Of a stretch of DNA of 33,231 bases, positions 8,207-15,958 are shown piece by piece. Position 1 is the first letter of the stretch. Each line of letters opens with the position of its first letter. The stretch is taken from the NCBI RefSeq assembly GCF_022565775.1, contig NZ_JAIUMC010000029.1, positions 1-33,231 on the forward strand. Reading direction: 5' to 3'. The DNA comes from Natronospirillum sp. (lineage in GTDB: Bacteria; Pseudomonadota; Gammaproteobacteria; Pseudomonadales; Natronospirillaceae). The position numbers were made by a program, and so were the translations under genes. The notes beneath the pieces were generated by a model. The model searched no databases. It was not told where the DNA came from and saw nothing but the letters and a program-made list of their open reading frames with translations.

Positions 8207-9313
8207 ATGAGAAATCCCAAGTACAAGATAATGGGTGTCACAGCCGCAGTCGCCATGGCCACCGGCGCCTATGTAGTGGCGCAGACCCCGGTCAGCCTGA
8301 CCATCGTCTCCTGGGGCGGTGCCTACACTGAAAGCCAGGTGCGCGCTTATCACAACCCCTGGATGGAAGAGAATCCGCACGTCAGCATCTCGAATGATGA
8401 TGGTTCCGCGAATGCGTTGGCGGGCCTGCGTGCCCAGAGCCAGGCGGGCAACATCTCCTGGGACCTGGTGGACATGCTGCCTTCGGATGCCCAGTTGGCC
8501 TGTGACGAAGGCATTATCATGCCGATCGATCATGACGAAATGCTGGCGTCTGCTCCTGACGGCACACCGGCCAGCGAAGACTTCCTGCCCGGTAGCCTGG
8601 GTGAGTGCTTCATCCCGCAGATCGTTTACTCCACGGTTGTTGCCTACAACACCGAGATGTTCCCGGAAGACAACCAGCCGAACAGCATTGACGACTTCTT
8701 CAATGTTGAAGACTTCCCCGGTCGTCGTGCCCTGCAGGACCGTCCCGGTGTGAACCTGGAGTGGGCCCTGTATGCGGATGGCGTACACCCGGACGACATC
8801 TATGACGTTCTGGAAACACCGGAAGGTCAGGATCGTGCCTTCGCCAAGCTGGATACCATCAAGGACCACCTGATTTTCTGGACAGAAGGTGCACAGTCAC
8901 CGCAGTTGCTGGCAGACCAGGAAGTAGCCTTCTCTACCGGTTACAACGGCCGTATCTTTGACGCCTCCGAGGTTGAAGGTCAGCCGTTCGAAATCATCTG
9001 GGATGGTCAGGTCGTTGAGTGGGATGGCTGGGTAGTACCCTATGGCCCGAACATAGACGCGGTCATGGACTACCTGTACTGGGCGACTGACACTCAGCGT
9101 CTGGCGGATCAGGCCAAGTACATCTCCTATGGTCCGGCACGTGCGTCTTCAGCACCGCTGGTCGGAGATCATGCTGATCTGGGTATCGACATGAACGAAC
9201 ACATGCCGACCAACCCGGACAACTACTTCTCACCGATCCTGCTGGATAACGACTTCTGGACAGACTACGGCGACGAGCTGCGTGAGCGCTTCGCCAACTG
9301 GATGCTTCAGTAA
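8207..9313 (+). CDS. PotD/PotF-like periplasmic solute-binding protein
   Basis: 368-aa extracellular binding protein of the polyamine-binding type. Residues 1-25 form a signal peptide (basic start, hydrophobic core, cleavage probable after VVA); there is no lipobox, so it should be a soluble periplasmic protein. The mature protein begins with the LTIVSWGGAYTESQ stretch typical of the family and is rich in Asp and Glu (for example DNQPNSIDDFF and the C-terminal half), suiting a cationic ligand and perhaps a salty periplasm. GAGGA precedes the ATG. A strong hairpin after its stop probably raises its mRNA level over the permease genes. Ligand specificity is inference. Confidence 0.88.
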   Translation: MRNPKYKIMGVTAAVAMATGAYVVAQTPVSLTIVSWGGAYTESQVRAYHNPWMEENPHVSISNDDGSANALAGLRAQSQAGNISWDLVDMLPSDAQLACDEGIIMPIDHDEMLASAPDGTPASEDFLPGSLGECFIPQIVYSTVVAYNTEMFPEDNQPNSIDDFFNVEDFPGRRALQDRPGVNLEWALYADGVHPDDIYDVLETPEGQDRAFAKLDTIKDHLIFWTEGAQSPQLLADQEVAFSTGYNGRIFDASEVEGQPFEIIWDGQVVEWDGWVVPYGPNIDAVMDYLYWATDTQRLADQAKYISYGPARASSAPLVGDHADLGIDMNEHMPTNPDNYFSPILLDNDFWTDYGDELRERFANWMLQ

Positions 9314-9320
9314 GTTGAAT

Positions 9321-9358
9321 GCCCGGGGGCGACGCCTGTTGGCGTCGGCCCCTCGGGC
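9321..9358 (+). promoter_or_regulatory. large GC-rich hairpin between binding protein and permease genes
   Basis: Stem GCCCGGGGGCGACGCC / GGCGTCGGCCCCTCGGGC around a TGTT loop, with one-base bulges, starting 8 nt after the binding-protein stop. No U-tract follows. The position between a binding-protein gene and its permeases is the usual place for a 3'-protecting or partially terminating hairpin that makes the binding protein the most abundant product. Confidence 0.55.
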
Positions 9359-9439
9359 TCTGAATTGAATCGGGCTGGCTCGGACGCCGGGCGGGCCTGA
9401 CGTTGTAGCACCACACGACTGTGGAAATAGGAAACCCTC

Positions 9440-10720
9440 ATGCAACAGAGCGCAAGCGAAGCCTCGCCGAATGATCACATGCGCGACGGCAAGCTGGTTA
9501 CTGCAGATGGCAGGCCACTGAAAGCCAGTCTGAAGACGGCGGAGCGTCGCCGCAAGATTATTGCTTTCGCATTTGTATCGCCGCTGCTGCTGTTTCTGAT
9601 AGTCAGCTTTATCGTACCTATCGGCCAGATGATGTGGCGGAGTGTCGACAACCCGACCATTATCAATACCTTGCCGCGCACTCTGGAAGCCATGCAGGAC
9701 TGGGACGGGCAGGACGTACCGGATGAACCGGTGTTCGCCGCCCTCCGTGAAGATCTTGCAATTGCCCAGGAAAACCGGCGGGTGGGGCCACTGGCGGTCC
9801 GTCTCAATTACGAGATCAGCGCCGCGCGCGGGGCATTCACCCGCACAGCGCGCACTGTGGCCGACATGGAACCCCCCTACAAGGAGCAGTTCCTGGACGC
9901 TCATCGGCTCTGGGGCAATCCCGATATTTACCAGATCATCAAGCGCGAAGGCCGCCCGTTGACGGCGTCCTACTACGTTGCCGCGACGGATCGGCGTTAT
10001 GCCGCCGATGGCAGTATCGAGATGCGAGCCGAGCACCAGCGGATCTACATGAATCTGTTCGGGCGCACCTTCGCCATGAGCGCGGTGATTCTGGTGCTGA
10101 CCATGCTGCTCGGTTTTCCGATTGCCTTCTGGATGGCGCACCTGCCCATGCGCTATGCCAACCTGTTGATGATTATGGTGTTGCTGCCGTTCTGGACGTC
10201 CCTGCTGGTGCGCACCACCTCCTGGATTGTCTTGCTGCAGCAGCAGGGGGTGATCAATTCGTCTCTGGTCAACCTGGGCATCATAGACACCGGAAACCGG
10301 CTCAGCCTGATGTACAACATGACGGGTACTATCATCGCCATGACGCACATACTGCTGCCCTTCATGGTGTTACCGCTCTACAGCGTGATGAAAACCATTC
10401 CGCCATCATATCTGCGCGCCGCGCGCAGTTTGGGGGCCAACAACTGGACGGCCTTCTGGCGGGTCTATGTGCCGCAGACACTGCCCGGCATCGGCGCCGG
10501 TGGGGTGCTGGTGTTCATCATCTCCATCGGCTACTACATCACGCCAGCATTGGTAGGCGGACAGTCCGGGCGCATGATTTCCAACATGATTGCCTATCAT
10601 ATGCAGACCTCCCTGAACTGGGGTCTCGCCGCTGCTCTGGGCTCCATGCTGCTGATCAGTGTACTGATACTGTACTGGGCTTATAACAAGCTGGTCGGTG
10701 CAGACATCAAACTGGGTTAA
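9440..10720 (+). CDS. PotB-like ABC permease with long periplasmic insert
   Basis: 426-aa inner-membrane permease of the MetI/BPD family. The first membrane segment is at about residues 38-62 (IIAFAFVSPLLLFLIVSFIVP). A hydrophilic stretch of roughly 130 residues (about 68-200) follows before the second segment and the typical permease core. The EAA-type cytoplasmic loop is at about residues 320-345 (RAARSLGANNWTAFWRVYVP). Classical PotB is shorter (about 275-285 aa), so the insert is what makes this protein long. It overlaps no gene and is 15 bp from the second permease. It pairs with that permease and the ATPase to import the binding protein's ligand. Confidence 0.87.
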   Translation: MQQSASEASPNDHMRDGKLVTADGRPLKASLKTAERRRKIIAFAFVSPLLLFLIVSFIVPIGQMMWRSVDNPTIINTLPRTLEAMQDWDGQDVPDEPVFAALREDLAIAQENRRVGPLAVRLNYEISAARGAFTRTARTVADMEPPYKEQFLDAHRLWGNPDIYQIIKREGRPLTASYYVAATDRRYAADGSIEMRAEHQRIYMNLFGRTFAMSAVILVLTMLLGFPIAFWMAHLPMRYANLLMIMVLLPFWTSLLVRTTSWIVLLQQQGVINSSLVNLGIIDTGNRLSLMYNMTGTIIAMTHILLPFMVLPLYSVMKTIPPSYLRAARSLGANNWTAFWRVYVPQTLPGIGAGGVLVFIISIGYYITPALVGGQSGRMISNMIAYHMQTSLNWGLAAALGSMLLISVLILYWAYNKLVGADIKLG

Positions 10721-10735
10721 GGGAGAATTTCGACA

Positions 10736-11587
10736 ATGGCATTACCGACTTATGCAGGTCCGTTGGAGCGCTTCTGGTATTACGCCTTTCGCTTCATCTG
10801 CTGCCTGATCTTTTTCTTCCTGATTGCGCCGATCATCATCATGGTGCCGCTCAGTTTCAATGCGCAGCCGTATTTCACCTTTACCACTGAAATGCTGACA
10901 CTGAACCCGGAAGGTTTCTCGTTGCGCTGGTACGAGCAGTTGTTCTCGTCTTCCCAGTGGATGCGGTCCATCCGCAATTCTCTGTTTATCGGTGTGTTTT
11001 CCACGATAATTGCGACTACTCTGGGCACACTGGCCGCGCTTGGGCTGTCGCGTTCCGAGATGCCCTACAAGGGCCTGATCATGGGGTTGCTGATTTCACC
11101 GATGATTGTGCCGCTGATCATTTCCGCTGCCGGTATGTTCTTCTTCTATTCCAGCGTGAATCTGGCAGGTACTTTCCCGGGCGTTATTCTGGCCCACGCG
11201 GTTCTGGGTACTCCCTTTGTGGTGATTACCGTTACGGCGACCCTGGTCGGGTTCGACAACTCTCTGACCAAGGCGTCCGCCAGTCTGGGTGCAGACCCGA
11301 TCACGACCTTCCGCAAGGTGCAGATGCCGTTGATCCTGCCTGGGGTTGTTTCCGGGGCCTTGTTCGCCTTCATCACGTCCTTTGATGAAATCGTCATCGT
11401 GCTCTTCCTGGCCAGTGTCGAGCAGCGTACGATACCGCGCGAGATGTGGTCCGGTATCCGCGAACAGATCAGTCCGACCATCCTGGCCGTGGCGAGTCTG
11501 CTGGTGCTGATTTCCATCATGCTGCTGACCACGCTGGAACTGTTGCGTCGGCGTTCGGAACGCCTGCGGGGCCTGAGCCCGGGTTGA
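10736..11587 (+). CDS. PotC-like ABC permease
   Basis: 283-aa second permease of the importer, close to the usual PotC length. It has six predicted membrane segments and an EAA-type loop around residues 175-200 (KASASLGADPITTFRKVQMPLI), which docks with the ATPase. GGGAGA precedes the ATG, and the upstream permease stop is 15 bp away. It is the last gene of the operon; a long hairpin follows and overlaps the end of the convergent deacylase gene. Confidence 0.9.
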   Translation: MALPTYAGPLERFWYYAFRFICCLIFFFLIAPIIIMVPLSFNAQPYFTFTTEMLTLNPEGFSLRWYEQLFSSSQWMRSIRNSLFIGVFSTIIATTLGTLAALGLSRSEMPYKGLIMGLLISPMIVPLIISAAGMFFFYSSVNLAGTFPGVILAHAVLGTPFVVITVTATLVGFDNSLTKASASLGADPITTFRKVQMPLILPGVVSGALFAFITSFDEIVIVLFLASVEQRTIPREMWSGIREQISPTILAVASLLVLISIMLLTTLELLRRRSERLRGLSPG

Positions 11588-11596
11588 TCGAATGTG

Positions 11597-11629
11597 GCCT
11601 GACAGTGGCAGAGACTGCTGCTGTCAGGC
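11597..11629 (+). terminator. 15-pair hairpin at the convergent end of ABC operon and deacylase gene
   Basis: GCCTGACAGTGGCAG-AGA-CTGCTGCTGTCAGGC pairs over 15 positions with two G-U pairs in the plus-strand transcript; the same pairs become A-C mismatches in the minus-strand transcript, so it is better suited to the ABC operon. It includes the TGA of the deacylase gene (11624-11626). Only a loose run of pyrimidines follows, so termination is probable but not certain. Confidence 0.6.
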
Positions 11630-12649
11630 GTCATCCTCTGCTTCGATTTCTGATTGAAAGTCGGTCTGGAAGGCTTCCACCCGCTCGGTGGCGGTTTCCA
11701 TGCGCCGGAAATAGGCCAGGTGGTACATGGCCTCTCCATCCTGCACCAGCGGGATTTGCTGCTTCCCGATGATGATGCCCGATCTGGGTGCGGTCACGCT
11801 GACGCTGTCAGGGTGATAGGGTGAGGTGATTTCCGCCAGCAGGTCGCCGGCTTCGACCGCATCGCCCAGTTGCCGGTGATGAATCACCAGCCCGGACCCT
11901 GTAGCACGAATCCAGCCGGAGTCTCTGGCCAGCACCGGTGTAGGCACCTTGCGCGGTCGGCGACGACTGCCGAACATGCCCAGATGACGCAGCACATTCT
12001 CGATGCCGCGCAGGCCGGCTCTAATACAGATCTCGTCGAAGCGCAGGGCTTCTCCCGCTTCATACAGCAGCATCTTGACGCCCATCTCATCGGCTACCTG
12101 GCGCAGTGACCCATCCCTGAGATCGCTGTTGATCAGCACCGGCACGCCAAACACACTGCCCAGCTCACGGGTTGCCTCATCGTCCATGTTGCCGCGAATC
12201 TGGGGCAGGTTGGTGCGATGAATGGCGCCGGTGTGCAGGTCGATCCCGTAGTCGCTCTGCGCCACTATTTCGCGGGTGAACAGGTCGGCCAGTCGCCCGG
12301 CCAGAGACCCCTTGCGCGACCCCGGGAAGGCCCGGTTCAGGTCGCGCCGGTCGGGCAGATAGCGCGTCTGGGCCAGAACGCCATAGACGTTGACCATGGG
12401 CACCGCGATCAGGGTGCCGCGAAATCCTCGATAGTCGCCCTTGAGCAGGCGCCGGATGACTTCGATACCATTGAGTTCATCACCATGGATGGCCGCCGAC
12501 ACGAAGACGGTGGGGCCCGGGCGTCGGCCGCGAATCACATGGATGGGCAGATTGACATCGGTATCGGTGTAGAGCTTGGCAATGGGCAGTTCTATCAGGC
12601 GTCGCTCGCCGGGCTGGATGCGAAAACCGCCTATGATCAGGTCGTCCAT
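11624..12649 (-). CDS. succinylglutamate desuccinylase/aspartoacylase family deacylase
   Basis: 341-aa zinc-dependent acyl-amino acid hydrolase of the AstE/AspA group (M14-like fold). Zinc ligands are visible in the SAAIHGDELNG motif (His and Glu) and in GIDLHTGAIHR (second His); the catalytic Glu is likely in LLYEAGE. It is separated from the rimK stop by 2 bp, so the two are co-translated. RimK-linked deacylases of this kind occur widely in marine Gammaproteobacteria without a proven substrate. Plausible roles are cleavage of a glutamyl or N-acyl-glutamyl bond that opposes RimK, or deacylation of another acyl-amino acid. The ectoine enzyme DoeB belongs to the same superfamily, but the operon context argues against that here. 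Confidence 0.82.
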   Translation of the reverse strand: MDDLIIGGFRIQPGERRLIELPIAKLYTDTDVNLPIHVIRGRRPGPTVFVSAAIHGDELNGIEVIRRLLKGDYRGFRGTLIAVPMVNVYGVLAQTRYLPDRRDLNRAFPGSRKGSLAGRLADLFTREIVAQSDYGIDLHTGAIHRTNLPQIRGNMDDEATRELGSVFGVPVLINSDLRDGSLRQVADEMGVKMLLYEAGEALRFDEICIRAGLRGIENVLRHLGMFGSRRRPRKVPTPVLARDSGWIRATGSGLVIHHRQLGDAVEAGDLLAEITSPYHPDSVSVTAPRSGIIIGKQQIPLVQDGEAMYHLAYFRRMETATERVEAFQTDFQSEIEAEDDA

Positions 12650-12651
12650 GG

Positions 12652-13557
12652 TCAGCCTTTGCCACGCGTGTTGGTGGCGTTGGGCCGTGCCCGCTGTTCA
12701 ATGAATTGATAGATGGCGCCGGCCAGGTTCTTGCCGGTGGCGCGTTCGATGCCTTCGAGGCCGGGCGATGAGTTCACCTCCATCACCAGAGGGCCCCGGC
12801 TGGAGCGCAGCAGGTCGACGCCACAGACGTTAAGGCCCATTACCTGCGCGGCCTTGACCGCGGTCGCCCGCTCTTCCTTGGTGATACGCACCACTTCCGA
12901 CGTACCTCCGCGATGCAGGTTGGAGCGGAAGTCACCATCGGCGGCGGTGCGTTTCATGGCGGCGACCACCTTGCCATCGATGACCAGGCAGCGAATGTCA
13001 CTGCCTTCTGCTTCCTTGATGAATTCCTGCACCAGAATATTGGTTTTGAGGCCGGAAAAGGCGTCTATGACGCTTTCGGCACTTTTCCAGGTTTCGGCCA
13101 GCACCACACCGACCCCCTGTGTTCCCTCGAGCAGCTTGATCACCACGGGCACTCCGCCCACCTTCTTGACCAGGTCGCGCGTATTGTCGGGTGCATGGGC
13201 GAAGCCGGTTTTGGGCATGCCCACGCCTTTGCGAGACATGAGCTGCAGTGACCGCAACTTGTCTCTGGAGCGACTGATGGCCACCGATTCATTGACACAA
13301 AAGGTCCCCATCATTTCGAACTGGCGCACCACGGCTGTGCCATAAAAAGTAATGCTGGCTCCGATACGCGGGATGACGGCGTCATAGTTCGGCAATTCGG
13401 CCCCATGGTAACGCACGGTCGGGTTGGCCGTGGCAATGTCCATATAGCAGTGCAGCGTATCAACGACGTCTATGCTGTGCCCGCGCGCCAGCGCTTCATC
13501 ACGCAGTCGTGTTGATGTGTAGTTGTTGGGCTCTTGAGTGAGCAAGGCGATATGCAT
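12652..13557 (-). CDS. rimK: RimK alpha-L-glutamate ligase
   Basis: 301-aa ATP-grasp ligase, the same length as E. coli RimK (300 aa) and alignable with it throughout. In E. coli it adds glutamate residues to the C-terminus of ribosomal protein S6 and can also make short poly-alpha-glutamate. Shared blocks include YDAVIPRIG and [15 protein letters not shown] in the first third, [18 protein letters not shown] in the ATP-grasp domain, [10 protein letters not shown], and the metal-binding [14 protein letters not shown] near the end. The frame is open upstream to 13596, but the ATG at 13557 matches the family start (MHIALLTQE). The deacylase gene follows after 2 bp. The usual retropepsin-like partner RimB is not in the window. 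Confidence 0.94.
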   Translation of the reverse strand: MHIALLTQEPNNYTSTRLRDEALARGHSIDVVDTLHCYMDIATANPTVRYHGAELPNYDAVIPRIGASITFYGTAVVRQFEMMGTFCVNESVAISRSRDKLRSLQLMSRKGVGMPKTGFAHAPDNTRDLVKKVGGVPVVIKLLEGTQGVGVVLAETWKSAESVIDAFSGLKTNILVQEFIKEAEGSDIRCLVIDGKVVAAMKRTAADGDFRSNLHRGGTSEVVRITKEERATAVKAAQVMGLNVCGVDLLRSSRGPLVMEVNSSPGLEGIERATGKNLAGAIYQFIEQRARPNATNTRGKG

Positions 13558-13701
13558 GGAGGCATCCTTGACTGCTGGGGCACCGGACAGCGGCAATGAT
13601 AAACCGGTGAGTGCAAAGTGAGCCTACTGTCCGATGATGCAGCAAAAAAGTAAAGTGATTCTGCACTGGGTGCGGGGCCCAAATAGGGTGAGGTGACTGA
13701 C

Positions 13702-13731
13702 GCAGCCTGGCCGACGGGCGTCGGCGGCTGC
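13702..13731 (-). terminator. hairpin downstream of slyD
   Basis: Two-part stem: CCGAC/GTCGG around GGGC, and outside it GCAGCC/GGCTGC, with small bulges, about 24 nt past the slyD stop. No U-tract. It lies between slyD and rimK, so it may separate the two transcription units. Confidence 0.45.
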
Positions 13732-13754
13732 ATCAGTTCAATGACAGCGCGGGA

Positions 13755-14231
13755 TCAGTTCGCGGCGTCACCATCGTGTACGTGTCCGTGTTCTAGCTCT
13801 TCGGAGCTGGCTTCTCTGACCGTTTCTACTTTGCCGGAGAACGCCAGTGCCTTGCCGGCCAGCGGATGGTTGCCATCCACCACCACGGCGTCTTCATCCA
13901 CTTCGGTCACGGCGACCTGAAGGGGACCGCCGTCAGTCTGGGCATTGAAGACCATGCCGACTTCGACTTTCTCCACACCCTGGAAGGCTTCCATGGGCAC
14001 GCGCTGCACCAGTTCCTCGCGGTGTTCGCCGTAGGCTTCTTCTGCCGGAACGTCGGCATCAAAGGCGTCACCTTCCTGCAGGCCTTCCAACGCCTTTTCC
14101 AGGCCGGGGATGATGTTGTTGTGCCCGTGCAGGTACCAGAGGGGACCACGGCCCTCCGAGCTGTCTACCTGTGTACCGGTGTCGTCTTTTACCGAATATT
14201 GAATGGCTACCGCTTTGTCTTGCGCAATCAT
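13755..14231 (-). CDS. slyD: SlyD-like FKBP-type peptidyl-prolyl isomerase
   Basis: 158-aa FKBP-type prolyl isomerase and chaperone with the SlyD layout: an FKBP half (YSVKDDTGTQVDSS..., PLWYLHGHNNIIPGLEKALEG), then the inserted IF chaperone domain (about residues 70-125), then the return to FKBP. The cytosolic role in E. coli is folding plus nickel delivery. The C-terminal tail is short (EELEHGHVHDGDAAN) with only three histidines and no cysteines, unlike the long His/Cys tail of E. coli SlyD, so metal storage is doubtful. The frame stays open upstream to 14369; the ATG at 14231 is preceded by AGGA and matches the family start. Confidence 0.9.
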   Translation of the reverse strand: MIAQDKAVAIQYSVKDDTGTQVDSSEGRGPLWYLHGHNNIIPGLEKALEGLQEGDAFDADVPAEEAYGEHREELVQRVPMEAFQGVEKVEVGMVFNAQTDGGPLQVAVTEVDEDAVVVDGNHPLAGKALAFSGKVETVREASSEELEHGHVHDGDAAN

Positions 14232-14358
14232 TGCGAGATCCTGTGTTGCTGCTTGAATGTCTACCGCAAAAATCTGCGGAACCTGCCACCGTAACATATG
14301 CAGGCGGGGTGAAGAAATGGCAGTTTTGTTAAGAAACCGCTTGGCCATGTCTCGATAC

Positions 14359-15054
14359 TTATACGTCATCCGTGTCGTAAATGAATTCTATGTTTGCCGT
14401 ATTGGACAGGTCGAGCAGCCGATTGCGCAGCTCGATATCATGGCTGTATTCGTCGCGCACCAGACGACCGTCCAGCTTGCGGAAGGTCTCGCTGACGGTG
14501 AACCCTTCCAGGTTGAAGAACCGGTAGCTGAAGGCTTCAGTCAGATGCATGTCGACCTGAACGAGAAATTCTTCGCGGTCATCCCAGATCAATTCGCCCC
14601 GGAACAGCCGGCCATAGTCGCTTTCTTCACCATCCAGCAGCAGCACAGTGGAAAACCCCAGCCGCAACTGGTCATCCTGCTGTTCCAGCAGGTGCAGCGT
14701 GTCATAGTCGATCTGCAGGCGAATCGGCTGGTCGTCGCGCTCATCAGGCTGCGGGCGACGATTGAAGCGCCGCTGATCGCTGCGGTCTGGTGGCTCGCCA
14801 TTGACGGTTTCCAGTCGTTCCCGCTCGCCGGGCGGTCGGTCCGGGCGGAAGGTGGTGATCTCCTCGCGCGGGTCATTGTCGCGGCGGGCGACGATGGAGC
14901 GCGTGGAATAGGGCTGCTGCACCATGGCCGCATCCATGGCGTCATACTGGGCCTGAATCAGAGGCCGTACACGGTCCACAATGGCCTCTTCTGCCGTCGC
15001 AGGCAATGCCATGAAGGTAACAAGAACCCAGCAGCAGTGTAGACGCACAGACAT
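14359..15054 (-). CDS. exported protein of unknown function
   Basis: 231-aa protein that I do not recognise. From the ATG at 15054 it has a probable signal peptide (MSVRLHCCWVLVTFMALPATA, cleavage about residue 21). A polar, Pro/Arg/Asp-rich linker follows (about 50-115), then a folded-looking C-terminal half (about 115-225) that may be beta-rich (IRLQIDYDTLHLL..., GFSTVLLLDGEE, EFLVQVDMHLTEAFSYRFFNLEG). No lipobox and no further membrane segment. The frame is open upstream to 15192, overlapping the end of hisI, but the signal peptide fixes the start. It lies between hisI and slyD on the same strand. A periplasmic location is the only supported inference. Confidence 0.65.
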   Translation of the reverse strand: MSVRLHCCWVLVTFMALPATAEEAIVDRVRPLIQAQYDAMDAAMVQQPYSTRSIVARRDNDPREEITTFRPDRPPGERERLETVNGEPPDRSDQRRFNRRPQPDERDDQPIRLQIDYDTLHLLEQQDDQLRLGFSTVLLLDGEESDYGRLFRGELIWDDREEFLVQVDMHLTEAFSYRFFNLEGFTVSETFRKLDGRLVRDEYSHDIELRNRLLDLSNTANIEFIYDTDDV

Positions 15055-15163
15055 GGTCAAAACCTCAGCACTATGACGCAGCAATAACGAAGATGAACTA
15101 CGCAGTCGGTTCGAAGCCAGATTGTAAGTACGTCGTATTGGTTCTATCGCTAAATCCGGTGGA

Positions 15164-15571
15164 TCACTCTGGTTGCGAGATGATGGTACCACCGGTGTCG
15201 TTGACCTGAACGTAAAAACAGTTGGGTCTGTAAGTGTGGCAGGCCGGGCCCTGCTGGTTGACCAGCAGTAACAGGGCGTCGCCGTCGCAGTCCAGCCGGG
15301 CTTCGACGAGGCGCTGTCGATGGCCTGAGCTTTCCCCTTTGCGCCAGTAGGTTTGGCGTGATCGACTCCAGTAGCAGACCTGGCCCGTGCTCAGCGTTTC
15401 CCGCAAGGCCTGCTCATTCATCCAAGCCAGCATCAGCACCTCTCCGGTGTCCTGTTGCTGCGCGATGGCGGGAATGAGGCCATCCGGATTCCAGCGCACC
15501 TGACCCAGCAGCAGATCCAGATCGATGCGTGTGCCAATGGGCTGATTCTCGAGTGTCTTGAAGTCCATCAT
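15164..15571 (-). CDS. hisI: phosphoribosyl-AMP cyclohydrolase
   Basis: 135-aa single-domain HisI, third step of histidine synthesis: it opens the adenine ring of phosphoribosyl-AMP. The metal-binding motif DCDGD and the Cys/His zinc motif GPACHTYRPNCFY are intact, as is the MLAWMNEQAL signature. No HisE domain is fused, which is common in Proteobacteria. AGGA precedes the first of two adjacent ATGs. It stands away from other his genes, 15 bp downstream of a DUF503-like gene, so it is probably co-transcribed with that rather than with a his operon. Confidence 0.93.
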   Translation of the reverse strand: MMDFKTLENQPIGTRIDLDLLLGQVRWNPDGLIPAIAQQQDTGEVLMLAWMNEQALRETLSTGQVCYWSRSRQTYWRKGESSGHRQRLVEARLDCDGDALLLLVNQQGPACHTYRPNCFYVQVNDTGGTIISQPE

Positions 15572-15586
15572 GGAAGTCCTTTCGGC

Positions 15587-15901
15587 TCAGGCATTGGTGA
15601 CCTGATAAGTTTCTACCCAGGCGCTGAGGTTTCTTTCACACCAGGCCAGCAGGTCGTCGGTCTCCCGGCGTGATTCGGCCTCATTGTGCAATCCTATCAC
15701 TATGGTCAATACGGCGCGCTCCGGCTCGCGCTCTGTGGGCTCTTCTCGAATGGCGATATGGCTCTTGCGCCCCCAGTGGCGATGCAGCGGGGCCAGGCGC
15801 TGCCGCTTCTCCTGATCTGATTGGCAGCCTTCCAGGCGCAGCAGCAATTCGAGTATGCACAGGGGCGGTGGATGGGGGGTCGGTTTGGGGTCAAGCGGCA
15901 T
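15587..15901 (-). CDS. small DUF503/YlxP-like protein
   Basis: 104-aa protein from the ATG at 15901 (a TTG at 15919 would add six residues; neither has a good ribosome site). The pattern of a strand, then a Gly/Ser plus EKRQRLAPLHRHWGRK helix, then IAIREE and a long VLTIVIGLHN strand resembles DUF503 (YlxP-like) proteins, which have a small alpha/beta ferredoxin-like fold. The usual motif after the second strand is not clearly conserved, so the family call is tentative. Function is unknown. It sits directly upstream of hisI with a 15-bp gap. Confidence 0.5.
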   Translation of the reverse strand: MPLDPKPTPHPPPLCILELLLRLEGCQSDQEKRQRLAPLHRHWGRKSHIAIREEPTEREPERAVLTIVIGLHNEAESRRETDDLLAWCERNLSAWVETYQVTNA

Positions 15902-15958
15902 GATGCGGAGGGTCGTCAATTACTGGATCGTCAGTCTAGCATGCGCCATCGGGGCGGG

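Noticed and set aside
15100-15125. GGTTCGAAGCC resembling a tRNA T-loop
   Set aside because: No acceptor, D or anticodon arms can be folded around it, and it lies in the gap before the exported-protein gene.
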